Of a stretch of DNA of 64,000 bases, positions 1 through 7,911 are shown piece by piece (the first letter of the stretch is position 1; the number at the start of each line of letters is the position of its first letter). The notes under the pieces are model-generated. The model ran no database searches, was not told the DNA's origin, and saw only the letters and a program-made list of their open reading frames with translations. The stretch spans positions 1-64,000 of the forward strand of contig PNAI01000028.1 of NCBI GenBank assembly GCA_003169835.1, given 5' to 3'. The stretch comes from Hyphomicrobiales bacterium. GTDB lineage: Bacteria; Pseudomonadota; Alphaproteobacteria; Rhizobiales; Xanthobacteraceae. The position numbers and the translations under genes are program-made.

Positions 1-22
1 CCCCGCAAGCGGGGAGAGGGAA

Positions 23-913
23 ATGACTTGGCTCTGGGTGGTGTTCACGCTGCTCGCTGCCGCGGGGCAGACCGTGCGCAATGCCATGCAACGGGAACTC
101 ACCGCGATGCTCGGTACCGTGGGTGCGACCCATGTGCGGTTTTTATTCGGATTTCCGTTCGCAATCGTTTTCCTCGTTGCCGTCATGCTCGCGAGCGGTC
201 AGGCACTGCCGCAGCCCGGATTGATCTTCTGGCCATGGGTGCTTGTCGGTGCATTCGCACAGATCCTTGCCACCGCGCTGATGTTGACTGCGATGAACGA
301 CCGCTCGTTCGTGGTCACCATCGCTTACATCAAGACTGAGGCGGTGCAGGCCGCGGTGTTCGGGCTCATCTTTCTGGGTGACGCGCTGACTCTGCCGATG
401 GTGATCGCCATCGTCGTGGCCACCGCCGGTGTCGCGTTGATGTCGTTCAAGGGTGGCGCGGCGATGCAGGGCGGTCTTCGGCCGACGCTGATTGGGCTTG
501 CTGCCGGTGGCATGTTCGCGCTTTCGGCCACGGGTTATCGCGGCGCCATCCTGGCGCTCGGTCATTCGAACTTCGTGCTGGGTGCGACCTACACGGTGAC
601 CGTCGGCCTCGTGGTGCAGGCGGCGCTGTTGACACTTTATCTCGCGCTCAAGCAGCGTGCGGTGCTTGTGGCCATCGTGCGCTCGTGGCGGCCTTCGCTA
701 TTTGCGGGGTTCATGGGCGCGACGGCGTCGGAATTCTGGTTTCTTGCGTTTGCGCTCGCGAGCGTGGCAAATGTGCGCACGCTGGCGCTGGTCGAGGTGC
801 TGTTCGCGCAAGCCATCTCATTTTTTATTTTCAAGCAGAAGACGAGCAAGCGAGAGGCGCTCGGCATGGCGCTGATTGTCGCGGGTGTAGCCCTGCTGAT
901 CTGGTCGCAGTGA
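23..913 (+). CDS. DMT-superfamily (EamA-type) permease
   Basis: A 296-residue, strongly hydrophobic protein with about ten predicted membrane helices in two halves, the layout of EamA/DMT-family inner-membrane exporters of small metabolites. The start ATG follows a purine-rich GAGAGGGAA ribosome site. The C-terminal half carries the family-typical pattern of a helix ending in Glu followed by a small-residue helix (near LALVEVLFAQ). Its stop lies 4 bases from the convergent DUF1178 stop. The substrate is unknown; members export amino acids, nucleosides or drugs. Family assignment is firm, the transported compound is not predictable. Confidence 0.85.
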   Translation: MTWLWVVFTLLAAAGQTVRNAMQRELTAMLGTVGATHVRFLFGFPFAIVFLVAVMLASGQALPQPGLIFWPWVLVGAFAQILATALMLTAMNDRSFVVTIAYIKTEAVQAAVFGLIFLGDALTLPMVIAIVVATAGVALMSFKGGAAMQGGLRPTLIGLAAGGMFALSATGYRGAILALGHSNFVLGATYTVTVGLVVQAALLTLYLALKQRAVLVAIVRSWRPSLFAGFMGATASEFWFLAFALASVANVRTLALVEVLFAQAISFFIFKQKTSKREALGMALIVAGVALLIWSQ

Positions 914-917
914 CCGG

Positions 918-1397
918 TCAGTTCCGATCGTCCGGCAATATCGGGAGCGGGTGGAACTCGATGCCCTCGTCGTGCAGTTCCTTGGCGTCCTGCGGGGACG
1001 CCTCGCCGTAGATCGAGCGATGCTCGATCTCGCCGTAATGCATCTTGCGCGCTTCTTCGGGAAACTTTCCGCCGACGTTGTCGGCATTCTTGATGAGATG
1101 CTCGCGCAATTCCTTCAGCTTGCTGCGCAGTTCACTCTCCTGCGGCGACATCATGGCGACGGGAGCTTTGGCATCCGGATTGACGGGCGGTGCCGTCGGT
1201 TCGACCGGCAGCGGCGCGGATATCACCTTGGACGAACGGCCGAGCGCGGGCGCCATGATCGTCTTCTCGACCTTCCCAGAACCGCAAGCCGGGCAAGTCA
1301 CCAGGCCGCGTTTGCGCTGGCGGTCATAGTCGGCGGAATTCTGAAACCAGATCTCGAATTCGTGCCGCTTATCGCAGGCGAGCGTATAGCGGATCAT
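918..1397 (-). CDS. DUF1178 family protein
   Basis: A 159-residue protein that matches DUF1178 from memory: it opens MIRYTLACDKRHEFE and has a CPAC zinc-ribbon-like pair near residues 35-38 followed by KVEKTIMAP. The first Cys (residue 8) plus the CxxC suggests a metal site, but no biochemical role is established. Its ATG overlaps the stop of the upstream nitrilase gene by 4 bases, so the two are very likely translationally coupled. The C-terminal half is charged and probably helical. The same neighbourhood (grxC, nitrilase, DUF1178) is common in Rhizobiales. Confidence 0.85.
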   Translation of the reverse strand: MIRYTLACDKRHEFEIWFQNSADYDRQRKRGLVTCPACGSGKVEKTIMAPALGRSSKVISAPLPVEPTAPPVNPDAKAPVAMMSPQESELRSKLKELREHLIKNADNVGGKFPEEARKMHYGEIEHRSIYGEASPQDAKELHDEGIEFHPLPILPDDRN

Positions 1398-2284
1398 GAC
1401 GGCCTCTTGACCATGCGCAGGTGAGCGGGCTCCGCCATCGACTCGGCCACTTCGAAGCGCCGGCCATGCTGGAGCGAAGGGATGCGCGCGCGGGCCGCGG
1501 TAAGTTCGGCCAGATCAATTTCCGCCATGACAACGCCCGGCTCGATGCCGCCTTCGGCCAGTACGCGGCCCCAAGGATCCACGACGAGCGAGTGGCCGAA
1601 TGTTTCGCGGCCGTTCTCGTGTTTGCCGCCTTGCGCGGCTGCGAACACGAACGAGCCATTCTCGATGGCGCGGGCGCGCAGCAGGATGTGCCAATGCGCT
1701 TCGCCGGTCTGCTGGGTAAAGGCGGAAGGCACGGCGAGGAAGGCTGAGCCCGCTTCGGCGAGCGCGCGATAGAGCGCGGGAAAGCGCAAGTCGTAGCACA
1801 CGGTGAGGCCCAGTCGTCCCCACGGCAGGTCTGCGAGAGCTGCGATTTCGCCGGAACGGAAATTGCCCGACTCGCGATAACTCTCGCCGTTGTCGAGATC
1901 GACGTCGAACATGTGAATCTTATCGTAGCGCGCGACGATCTCACCTTGCGGGTCGATCAGAAACGAGCGGTTCGCGGCCTTGTCGGGCGACACTTTGATT
2001 GCGAGCGAACCGATGTGAAGATGAATGGCGAGCGTGCGCGCAAGCTCACGGAACGCAACGAGGCTTGGATCTCTTTCTTCTTCCGTGATTGCCGCGAACA
2101 GACGCTCGCGTTTGCTTTCCATGATGTTGGTCATTTCCGGCGTGAGCACGTAGTCGGCCCCCGCGCGTTTGGCTTCGCCGATCAGCTTGGCGGCGGCGTC
2201 GAGATTGGCCTGCGGCGTGCGGCCCGAGCGCATCTGGACGAGGCCTGCGCGGAAGGTCGAGGTTTTGCCCATGGCTACAGTCAT
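1394..2284 (-). CDS. Carbon-nitrogen hydrolase (nitrilase/omega-amidase superfamily)
   Basis: A 296-residue cytosolic amidase of the nitrilase superfamily. The catalytic triad is visible: Glu50 (in LTPEMTN), Lys122 (in YDKIHMFD) and Cys163 (in TVCYDLRFP). The YDKIHMFD and CYDLRFP motifs are those of the Nit1/Nit2 branch, which hydrolyses deaminated glutathione or omega-amides of keto acids. It lies 15 bases after grxC and overlaps DUF1178, consistent with an operon of thiol-related functions. The exact substrate is inferred from the branch only. A start at residue 5 (MGKTST) is also possible. Confidence 0.9.
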   Translation of the reverse strand: MTVAMGKTSTFRAGLVQMRSGRTPQANLDAAAKLIGEAKRAGADYVLTPEMTNIMESKRERLFAAITEEERDPSLVAFRELARTLAIHLHIGSLAIKVSPDKAANRSFLIDPQGEIVARYDKIHMFDVDLDNGESYRESGNFRSGEIAALADLPWGRLGLTVCYDLRFPALYRALAEAGSAFLAVPSAFTQQTGEAHWHILLRARAIENGSFVFAAAQGGKHENGRETFGHSLVVDPWGRVLAEGGIEPGVVMAEIDLAELTAARARIPSLQHGRRFEVAESMAEPAHLRMVKRPS

Positions 2285-2299
2285 TTGGCCAGATCGCCC

Positions 2300-2566
2300 T
2301 TAACCATTGGCTAACCCCAGCAGCGGATCGAGTCCGCCTGCGTCGTCGAGGGCGTAAAGTTCGTCGCAGCCGCCGACATGGGTCTCACCGATGAAAATCT
2401 GAGGCACAGTGGTCTTGCCATTTGCGCGGGCTGTCATGGCGGCGCGCAGCTCACAATTGCCGCTCACGTCGATCTCGGTGAACTTAACACCTTTGCGCTG
2501 GAGCAATTCCTTGGCCCACTGGCAATAGGAGCAAAAAGAGGCGGTGTAAATTTCAACCGGGACCAT
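2300..2566 (-). CDS. grxC: Glutaredoxin 3
   Basis: An 88-residue glutaredoxin, the usual length. The dithiol active site CSYC is at residues 12-15, the cis-proline motif TVPQIFIG follows, and the GGCDEL glutathione-binding loop is near residue 70. It reduces protein disulfides and glutathione mixed disulfides in the cytosol using GSH. It sits between the frameshifted comF (43 bases upstream) and the nitrilase gene (15 bases downstream), all on the minus strand, so it is probably co-transcribed with them. The dithiol CxYC form marks it as class I rather than a monothiol Grx. Confidence 0.93.
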   Translation of the reverse strand: MVPVEIYTASFCSYCQWAKELLQRKGVKFTEIDVSGNCELRAAMTARANGKTTVPQIFIGETHVGGCDELYALDDAGGLDPLLGLANG

Positions 2567-2609
2567 AGGTTTCTCGGTCGCGCGATTTCTCAGTAGCGTC
2601 GCTCGCCCA

Positions 2610-3444
2610 TTATATGGGCGCGCGCAACGTATCTACAACCCGCGCGAACACAAGCACATCCACGTTTGCGGCACCCGCCCGCAGCAGTGCCCGGGCGCAA
2701 GCATCGGAGGTCGCGCCGGATGTCAGCACGTCATCGACCAAGATGAGCCGGCGTCCCTTGACCGCGGCCTTGCCCTCCGGCGGCACGCGGAAGGCACCCT
2801 GAACATTGCGCGCGCGTTCGGTCTTGCTCAAGCCGATTTGCTGCACGGTCGCCTTGACGCGCTTAAGGCGCGGTCTCGGCAATCGGGACGCCGCTGGTGT
2901 ACGAGATCGCCTTGGACAGCAGTATCGATTGGTTGAAGCGGTGCATCCAAAGCCGCCGCCAGTGCAACGGTACCGGTACGAGCGCGTCAGCCTGCGTGAG
3001 GAGTTCTTGTCCTGCGCGCGCGATCCATCGTCCCATGAGCGGTGCGAGCTCGATGCGGTCGCCGTATTTGAGTGCATGCACAAGCGTGCGGGCGATGTCG
3101 TTGTAGCGCACTGCTGCGCGAGCGCGCTGATAGGCCGGCGGATCGGCGAGTGCCTGCATCGAAAGCACGCCCGCGCCGGGGTCGTAGGCGAAAGGGATGC
3201 CGAGCCGCTCGCAATAGGGCGGGGCGATGAATGAAAGCTTGCCCCAGCAGTTGGCGCTGAGGCCGTTTTCGCCGACCAAGCTGCGGCAAGCGGGGCACAG
3301 CGGCGGCAGTGCGACATTGAGCGTTCGGCCGGCGGCAACGCGAAAGCCTGCGCGAAAACCTGTGCGCATACTGGCGCCAAGGCGTGCGAAGCGCGACGGT
3401 CTTGGTTCCGCCAGGGGCTGTTGTTCTGTTACTTGGAGCGCCAT
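2610..3444 (-). pseudogene. comF: ComF family protein, interrupted by a frameshift
   Basis: The N-terminal part (3444 to 2863) reads as a ComF protein: a Cys-rich module (CPAC, PYCERLGIPF), then ALKYGDR and LVPVPLHWRR. It meets a stop just after GVPIAETA. The next frame continues the family sequence with LKRVKAT and QQIGLSKTERARN and contains the phosphoribosyltransferase motif LVDDVLTSGAT, ending at 2610. Removing one base near 2866-2870 joins the halves into about 277 residues, the usual ComF length. ComF proteins are PRTase-like and linked to DNA uptake. This is either a real frameshift or a sequencing error; no other lesion is seen. Confidence 0.85.
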
Positions 3445-3478
3445 CGCGATACGCTAGCGTCCCGGAGTGCGATGCTCA

Positions 3479-4375
3479 ATGGCACAAAGCCCCATCCTGT
3501 TCGACCGCGATTTGTTGCGCGCGCGGCGCGCGCGGGCTGCCGCGCTCGGGCCTGCGGCGTTCCTGCTCGATCGTGTGACTGCCGAGCTTTCAGAGCGGCT
3601 TTCGGTGGTGCTGCGAAAGTTCGAACTCGCAGCCGATCTCGGCACGCCGGGTGATGCGGTGCGCCGCGTGCTGGAAAATGTCGTGGGTACGGTCGTTGCG
3701 GTCGATGCGCGGCCTGAGCTGCGTGCAGAGATGGGGCCGCTTACCGTCGCCGCGGATTTGGAGGCGCTGCCGTTCCGCGACGGCGTGTTCGATCTCGCGG
3801 TGTCGGCACTCGCATTGCAGTTTGTCAACGATCTACCGGGTACGCTTAAGCAAATCCGGCGCGCGCTCAAAGCCGACGGATTGTTTTTGGCGGCGCTGAT
3901 CGGAGGATCGAGTCTTGGCGAGCTGCGCGAAGCTTTTGCCACCGCGGAGGCCGAAGTTGAAGGCGGCGCCTCGCCGCGCATTGCACCCTTCGTCGATGTG
4001 CGGGAACTCGGCGCGCTGCTGCAACGCGCGGGATTTGCGCTGCCGGTCACCGATATCGATCGGCTGACGGTGCGCTATGCATCGCCGCTCGCGCTCATGC
4101 ACGATTTGCGTCGCATGGGTGCGACCAATGCGCTCGCCGAGCGGCGGCGCGCGCCGCTGCGCCGTGCGACGTTGCAGCGGATGATGGAAATCTACGGTGA
4201 GCGCTTCGCCGATGCGGATGGCCGCGTGCGCGCGACGTTTGAGATCGTCTGGCTGTCGGGCTGGGCGCCGCATGAAGGTCAGCAAAAACCGCTTGCTCCC
4301 GGATCGGCAAAAATGCGGTTGGCCGATGCGCTGGGCACGCGGGAATCGTCTGCGGGCGAGAAGGCTGAACGCTAA
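3479..4375 (+). CDS. SAM-dependent methyltransferase (BioC/NDUFAF5-like)
   Basis: A class I methyltransferase of 298 residues. The core shows a degenerate glycine motif (ELAADLGTPGD), an acidic strand end (VVAVDARPEL) and the LPFRDGVFDLAVSALALQFVNDLP stretch (split across motifs II-III) typical of the BioC/NDUFAF5 branch, whose mitochondrial member acts on complex I assembly. I chose ATG at 3479 because the protein then begins MAQSPILFDR, as in relatives, with GGAG 12 bases upstream; an in-frame GTG at 3467 is the alternative. It is divergent from comF with a very short shared upstream region. Substrate unknown. Confidence 0.85.
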   Translation: MAQSPILFDRDLLRARRARAAALGPAAFLLDRVTAELSERLSVVLRKFELAADLGTPGDAVRRVLENVVGTVVAVDARPELRAEMGPLTVAADLEALPFRDGVFDLAVSALALQFVNDLPGTLKQIRRALKADGLFLAALIGGSSLGELREAFATAEAEVEGGASPRIAPFVDVRELGALLQRAGFALPVTDIDRLTVRYASPLALMHDLRRMGATNALAERRRAPLRRATLQRMMEIYGERFADADGRVRATFEIVWLSGWAPHEGQQKPLAPGSAKMRLADALGTRESSAGEKAER

Positions 4376-4396
4376 AGTGTGCGATTCAATCGGTTG

Positions 4397-4600
4397 TCAG
4401 TTAAATATCGCGGCGATTTTGTCGTAGAGCTGCTGCTTTACCGCCGTGCCCAGGCTGTACACCGTCGCCGCGATGGCGGCGCCGACGCCGGCAGCGATCA
4501 TGCCGTATTCGATGGCCGTGCTCCCGCTTTCGTCAATGAGCATATCCCGAAATTTGCCGGCAGTCTTGGAGCAAAGCGTCGCTAGGCTGGTCATTTTCAA
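4397..4600 (-). CDS. Flp/Fap-type (type IVb) pilin
   Basis: A 67-residue protein with the Flp prepilin pattern: a basic leader ending in Gly26, then STAIEYG with Glu at +5 of the mature protein, followed by a hydrophobic helix (GMIAAGVGAAIAATVYSLG). Prepilin peptidase would cut after Gly26 and the mature subunit would polymerise into a Tad/Flp pilus. No tad/cpa assembly genes are nearby, so it is an isolated pilin gene here. It lies between a convergent methyltransferase gene and mutT. Motif-based family assignment is secure; whether it is the main pilin of the cell is unknown. Confidence 0.9.
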   Translation of the reverse strand: MKMTSLATLCSKTAGKFRDMLIDESGSTAIEYGMIAAGVGAAIAATVYSLGTAVKQQLYDKIAAIFN

Positions 4601-4621
4601 ATCCCAAGTCAGTCGGCAGAT

Positions 4622-5026
4622 TCACAACAGCGTCGTTAGATGTGCGATCAGCGGTTCATCGGCCGGCGGCATCTTGTAATCCTTCAGGCGGTTCGGCTGA
4701 ACCCAGGCAAGTCTTTGGCCTTCGCGTGCCCGAACGATTCCTTCCCAGCGGCGGCAGACGTAGAGTGGCATCAAGAGATGGAAATCCGGATAGGCGTGGC
4801 TTGCGAACGTGAGTGGAGCAAGACACGACTCGTTGACGACAACGTCCAACTCCTCATTCAATTCCCGGATCAACGTCTGCTCCGGCCGCTCGCCGGGTTC
4901 GACCTTGCCGCCGGGAAATTCCCATAGGCCCGCCATCGTCTTGCCCTCGGGGCGCTCTGCGAGCAGCACGCGCCCATCGATGTCGATCATGGCGCAAGCA
5001 GCGACGAGGACGACCTTTGCGCTCAC
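4622..5026 (-). CDS. mutT: 8-oxo-dGTP diphosphatase (Nudix hydrolase, MutT type)
   Basis: A 134-residue Nudix protein. The complete Nudix box spans residues 40-62 (GKVEPGE, then REL and EEL), which binds Mg2+ and positions the pyrophosphate. The strand before it (GLWEFPGG) is the MutT signature. The enzyme removes oxidised dGTP from the nucleotide pool. The start is GTG at 5026 with a CGGAG-like site upstream. It is downstream of argJ with a 114-base gap. The EEL instead of EEG at the end of the box is a common variant. Confidence 0.9.
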   Translation of the reverse strand: MSAKVVLVAACAMIDIDGRVLLAERPEGKTMAGLWEFPGGKVEPGERPEQTLIRELNEELDVVVNESCLAPLTFASHAYPDFHLLMPLYVCRRWEGIVRAREGQRLAWVQPNRLKDYKMPPADEPLIAHLTTLL

Positions 5027-5140
5027 AAACCGACGCTCCGAAATCTTGGCAAGCCCGAGTTAAGAACAGTTCAACGAAATGTTTAAACTGCCGGTGCCGC
5101 CTACGTGGTTAACTGGACATTGAGCCTATCCGGTAGGCAT

Positions 5141-6382
5141 CTAGGAGCGATAGTCGCCGTTGATGGCGACATACTCCTTGGTCAGGTCGCAGGTGAGGAT
5201 GCGGTCGGCGCCGCGGCCAAGCCCGAGGTTGACCTTCAACGTGATCTCGGGCCGCGCCATGACGGCGGAAACCGCCGCCTCGTCATAGCTGGGATCGCGC
5301 GCGCCCTTGTGCGCCACGCGGATGCCGCCGAACCATATGGACAGGCGATCGCGATCGGCCGGCTCGCCGGCCTTGCCCACGGCCATGACCACACGGCCCC
5401 AATTGGCGTCCTCGCCGGCGAAAGCGGTCTTGACCAAAGGCGAGTTCGCGATGGAACGCGCAATGCGCCGCGCGGAAGACTTCGACACTGCGCCTTCGAC
5501 CAAAACCTCCACCAGCTTGCGGGCACCTTCGCCGTCGCGCGCCACTTGTTCGGAAAGATTGGCCAGCACGGCATTGAATGCCGCGCGAAATTCCTTGAGG
5601 CGTGGATCGGCAGCGCGCGCGATGCGCGGCGCGCCGTGTGCCGATGCTGCACCGGTCGCGAACGCCATGAGCGTGTCGGAGGTCGAAGTGTCGCCGTCGA
5701 CCGTCACGGCGTTGAATGTGTTTTCCACGCCATCACGTAAGAGAGTCTGGAGCGCTGCGGTTGTGATCGCCGCGTCGGTGAAAACAAACGCGAGCATGGT
5801 CGCCATGTCAGGTGCGATCATGCCGGCGCCTTTGGCAATGCCGTTGATGGTGACGGTCGTCTTGCCGATGCGCGTTGAGGCGGTTGCGACCTTTGGAAAG
5901 GTATCCGTGGTCATGATCGCTTTTGCCGCGTCGAGCCATGGGGTGGCCTGAGCTGAGCTCACCATGCTTTCCATTACGCCATCAAAAGCGCTGGCGTCGA
6001 GCGGTTCGCCGATGACGCCGGTCGAGGCGAGAAAGACATCTTGCGGTTTGCAGCCGGCGGCAATCGCTGCGATGTCGGCGGTGAATTTGCACGCCGCACG
6101 GCCGCTCTTGCCGGTGAAGGCATTGGCATTGCCGGAATTGACCACGAGTGCGCGCGGTTTTGCGCCTTTAAGCTGGGCGCGGCACCATTCGACCGGCGCG
6201 GATGGACATTTCGAGCGCGTAAAAACGCCGGCGGCGGTGGTGCCTGGGTCGAACAGAGCAAGTAGCACGTCGGTGCGCCCGGTATAGCGAATGCCGGCTG
6301 CGGCGGTCGCGAGCCGCACGCCGGGGATCGCCGGCATGGAGGGGACATTCTTCGGCGCTAAGGGAGATACGGCGGAACTCAT
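5141..6382 (-). CDS. argJ: Bifunctional ornithine acetyltransferase / N-acetylglutamate synthase
   Basis: ArgJ recycles the acetyl group from N-acetylornithine to glutamate in arginine synthesis. From ATG 6382 it has 413 residues, the normal size; the frame stays open 36 codons further upstream but that stretch has no family similarity. The self-cleavage site is visible as [14 protein letters not shown] with nucleophile Thr195, which would give alpha and beta chains. The GNANAFTG motif near residue 84 and the C-terminal AINGDYRS are family-typical. It lies between the PPIase lipoprotein gene upstream and mutT downstream on the same strand. Whether it accepts acetyl-CoA as well (bifunctional) cannot be read from sequence. 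Confidence 0.95.
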   Translation of the reverse strand: MSSAVSPLAPKNVPSMPAIPGVRLATAAAGIRYTGRTDVLLALFDPGTTAAGVFTRSKCPSAPVEWCRAQLKGAKPRALVVNSGNANAFTGKSGRAACKFTADIAAIAAGCKPQDVFLASTGVIGEPLDASAFDGVMESMVSSAQATPWLDAAKAIMTTDTFPKVATASTRIGKTTVTINGIAKGAGMIAPDMATMLAFVFTDAAITTAALQTLLRDGVENTFNAVTVDGDTSTSDTLMAFATGAASAHGAPRIARAADPRLKEFRAAFNAVLANLSEQVARDGEGARKLVEVLVEGAVSKSSARRIARSIANSPLVKTAFAGEDANWGRVVMAVGKAGEPADRDRLSIWFGGIRVAHKGARDPSYDEAAVSAVMARPEITLKVNLGLGRGADRILTCDLTKEYVAINGDYRS

Positions 6383-6562
6383 CTGGGCGCAGACCTTGGT
6401 AGCAACTTTGGGCGCAAACTTGTACGGGCGAGCGCCAAGCTGTTGAAGTTCTGCGCGTGCGACATTGGCGCTGGCGTGAATGCTGCACACGCGTGTTGCG
6501 TTAAGTCCTGTTCAGTCGCCGGGTCAAGGTCGCGCCATCACGAAATTAATTGATTGCTGCGA

Positions 6563-7609
6563 TCACTTAATTTCGGCGGGCTTCTCAACTGGCGTTTCGG
6601 CCGGCTTTTCCGCGGGCGTTTCAGCAGGTTTTACCGTCGGCATTTCGGCGGGCTTTGCTGCGGGCTTGTCCAGCCGCTCGATCTTGGCTTCGTCGCGCAG
6701 CTTGGTGATGAAGTCCGATTGCGCCTTGCGCATTACAATGGTTTGGACCTGATCCTTGACCTTGTCGAAGTCGGGCGGCTGACGGTTGCGCTTGTCTTCG
6801 ACCTTGAGCACGTGCCAGCCGAATTGCGTCTTGATCGGGCCCGAGAGTTGGCCTTTCTCGAGCTGGAATGCGACCGTCGAAAACTCCGGAACCATCTGCT
6901 CCTTGGTGAAATAATCGAGATCGCCGCCGTTCTGTTTGCCGGAAGGGTCTTCAGTGAGTTCGGCGGCGAGCGTAGCGAAATCTTCGCCCTTGTTGAGCCG
7001 TTCGATGATGGACTTGATCTTGCCTTCGGCTTCCTTGCTCGCCTTCTCGTCGGCCGGATCGGCGACGCGGATCAAGATGTGGCGCGCGCGTACTTCCTGC
7101 TCGCTGCCCATGCCCTTGGTGGCATCATCGTAGACTTTGCGCATGGCGGTGTCGGTCACGGCTGCCTTGGTTTCGGCTTGCAGCATGAGTTCGGCCAAAA
7201 GCTTGTTGCGCAGATGTGTGAGGCGGTTCTGGAATTCGGCGCTCTCGCCAATCTTTTTGCTTTCGGCCGCTTTGGCCACCAGCATGATGTCGGCAAGATA
7301 AGCGACCAGATAGTCGCGCTTGGAGTCGGGTGAGAGCGAGGCGGAATTTTGGCCAAGATCCTCTTCGGCAATCGCCAAGTCGCTCTGCCTGATCTCGACG
7401 CCGTTGACCTTGGCGATCGTCGGATCTTTGGGGTCGGGCGCGCGGTTGGCGACGGAGCCGGCGTCCTTTGACTTTGAGGTATCCGAATTCTTGCCGCATC
7501 CGGCGAGCAGGGGCGCGACCAGGAGGGCTGTGGCGGCAATTAGGCACAGCCGGTGCGGGCGCGGCACTACGAATGTCGATAGGAAACGGCCGTATAAAAT
7601 CGATGTCAT
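6563..7609 (-). CDS. Parvulin-type peptidyl-prolyl isomerase lipoprotein
   Basis: A periplasmic, probably membrane-anchored folding factor of the SurA/PrsA type, 348 residues from ATG 7609 (AAGG site upstream). A signal peptide ends in a lipobox LLAGC with Cys38. A SurA-N-like helical region follows, then a PpiC rotamase domain beginning VRARHILIRV and including GGDLDYF and FGWHVLKVED. The last 35 residues are a low-complexity run of KPAE-type repeats rich in Pro, Ala, Glu and Lys, probably a flexible tail. It is divergent from secA across about 300 bases, which fits a role in handling exported proteins. Confidence 0.9.
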   Translation of the reverse strand: MTSILYGRFLSTFVVPRPHRLCLIAATALLVAPLLAGCGKNSDTSKSKDAGSVANRAPDPKDPTIAKVNGVEIRQSDLAIAEEDLGQNSASLSPDSKRDYLVAYLADIMLVAKAAESKKIGESAEFQNRLTHLRNKLLAELMLQAETKAAVTDTAMRKVYDDATKGMGSEQEVRARHILIRVADPADEKASKEAEGKIKSIIERLNKGEDFATLAAELTEDPSGKQNGGDLDYFTKEQMVPEFSTVAFQLEKGQLSGPIKTQFGWHVLKVEDKRNRQPPDFDKVKDQVQTIVMRKAQSDFITKLRDEAKIERLDKPAAKPAEMPTVKPAETPAEKPAETPVEKPAEIK

Positions 7610-7911
7610 GATACTACCTTTGAATGTGTGGCCTCGAAATCCGTCCGCGGCGGATTGATCGCGGACCTTTTCGCGCAAATGGTCCGGCTTGGCAATGAAA
7701 GAATGGCTATTCCTTGGGAAACGGCGCCGTGCTTCGGTAATTGACAACCTTCGGACCCCCCCCTATCTCTCGAATGTCGGTCCCGGCCCTGCCTGATGAG
7801 ATCACATTGCATTTGCTCAAAAAGTACCACATTTCCGCGTGCCGGGACCTTGCGCGGTCGGCCCGGGCGGGCGAGCGTTGTGGCCGCGGCGGCGCTAGGA
7901 AGGATTGATTG
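7610..7911. other. Intergenic region between the PPIase gene and secA
   Basis: About 300 bases between divergent genes. It includes a run of eight C (7756-7763) and, just before secA, an AGGAAGGA ribosome site at 7897-7904. Promoters for both genes should lie here, but I see no convincing -35/-10 pair and no conserved RNA structure. Confidence 0.5.

Noticed and set aside
5105-5951. Two overlapping plus-strand frames of more than 200 codons across argJ
   Set aside because: Antisense to argJ; no recognisable domains or ribosome sites.
6563-6670. Short tandem repeats as a possible CRISPR or satellite
   Set aside because: They encode the KPAE-type protein repeats at the C-terminus of the PPIase lipoprotein; there are no spacers.
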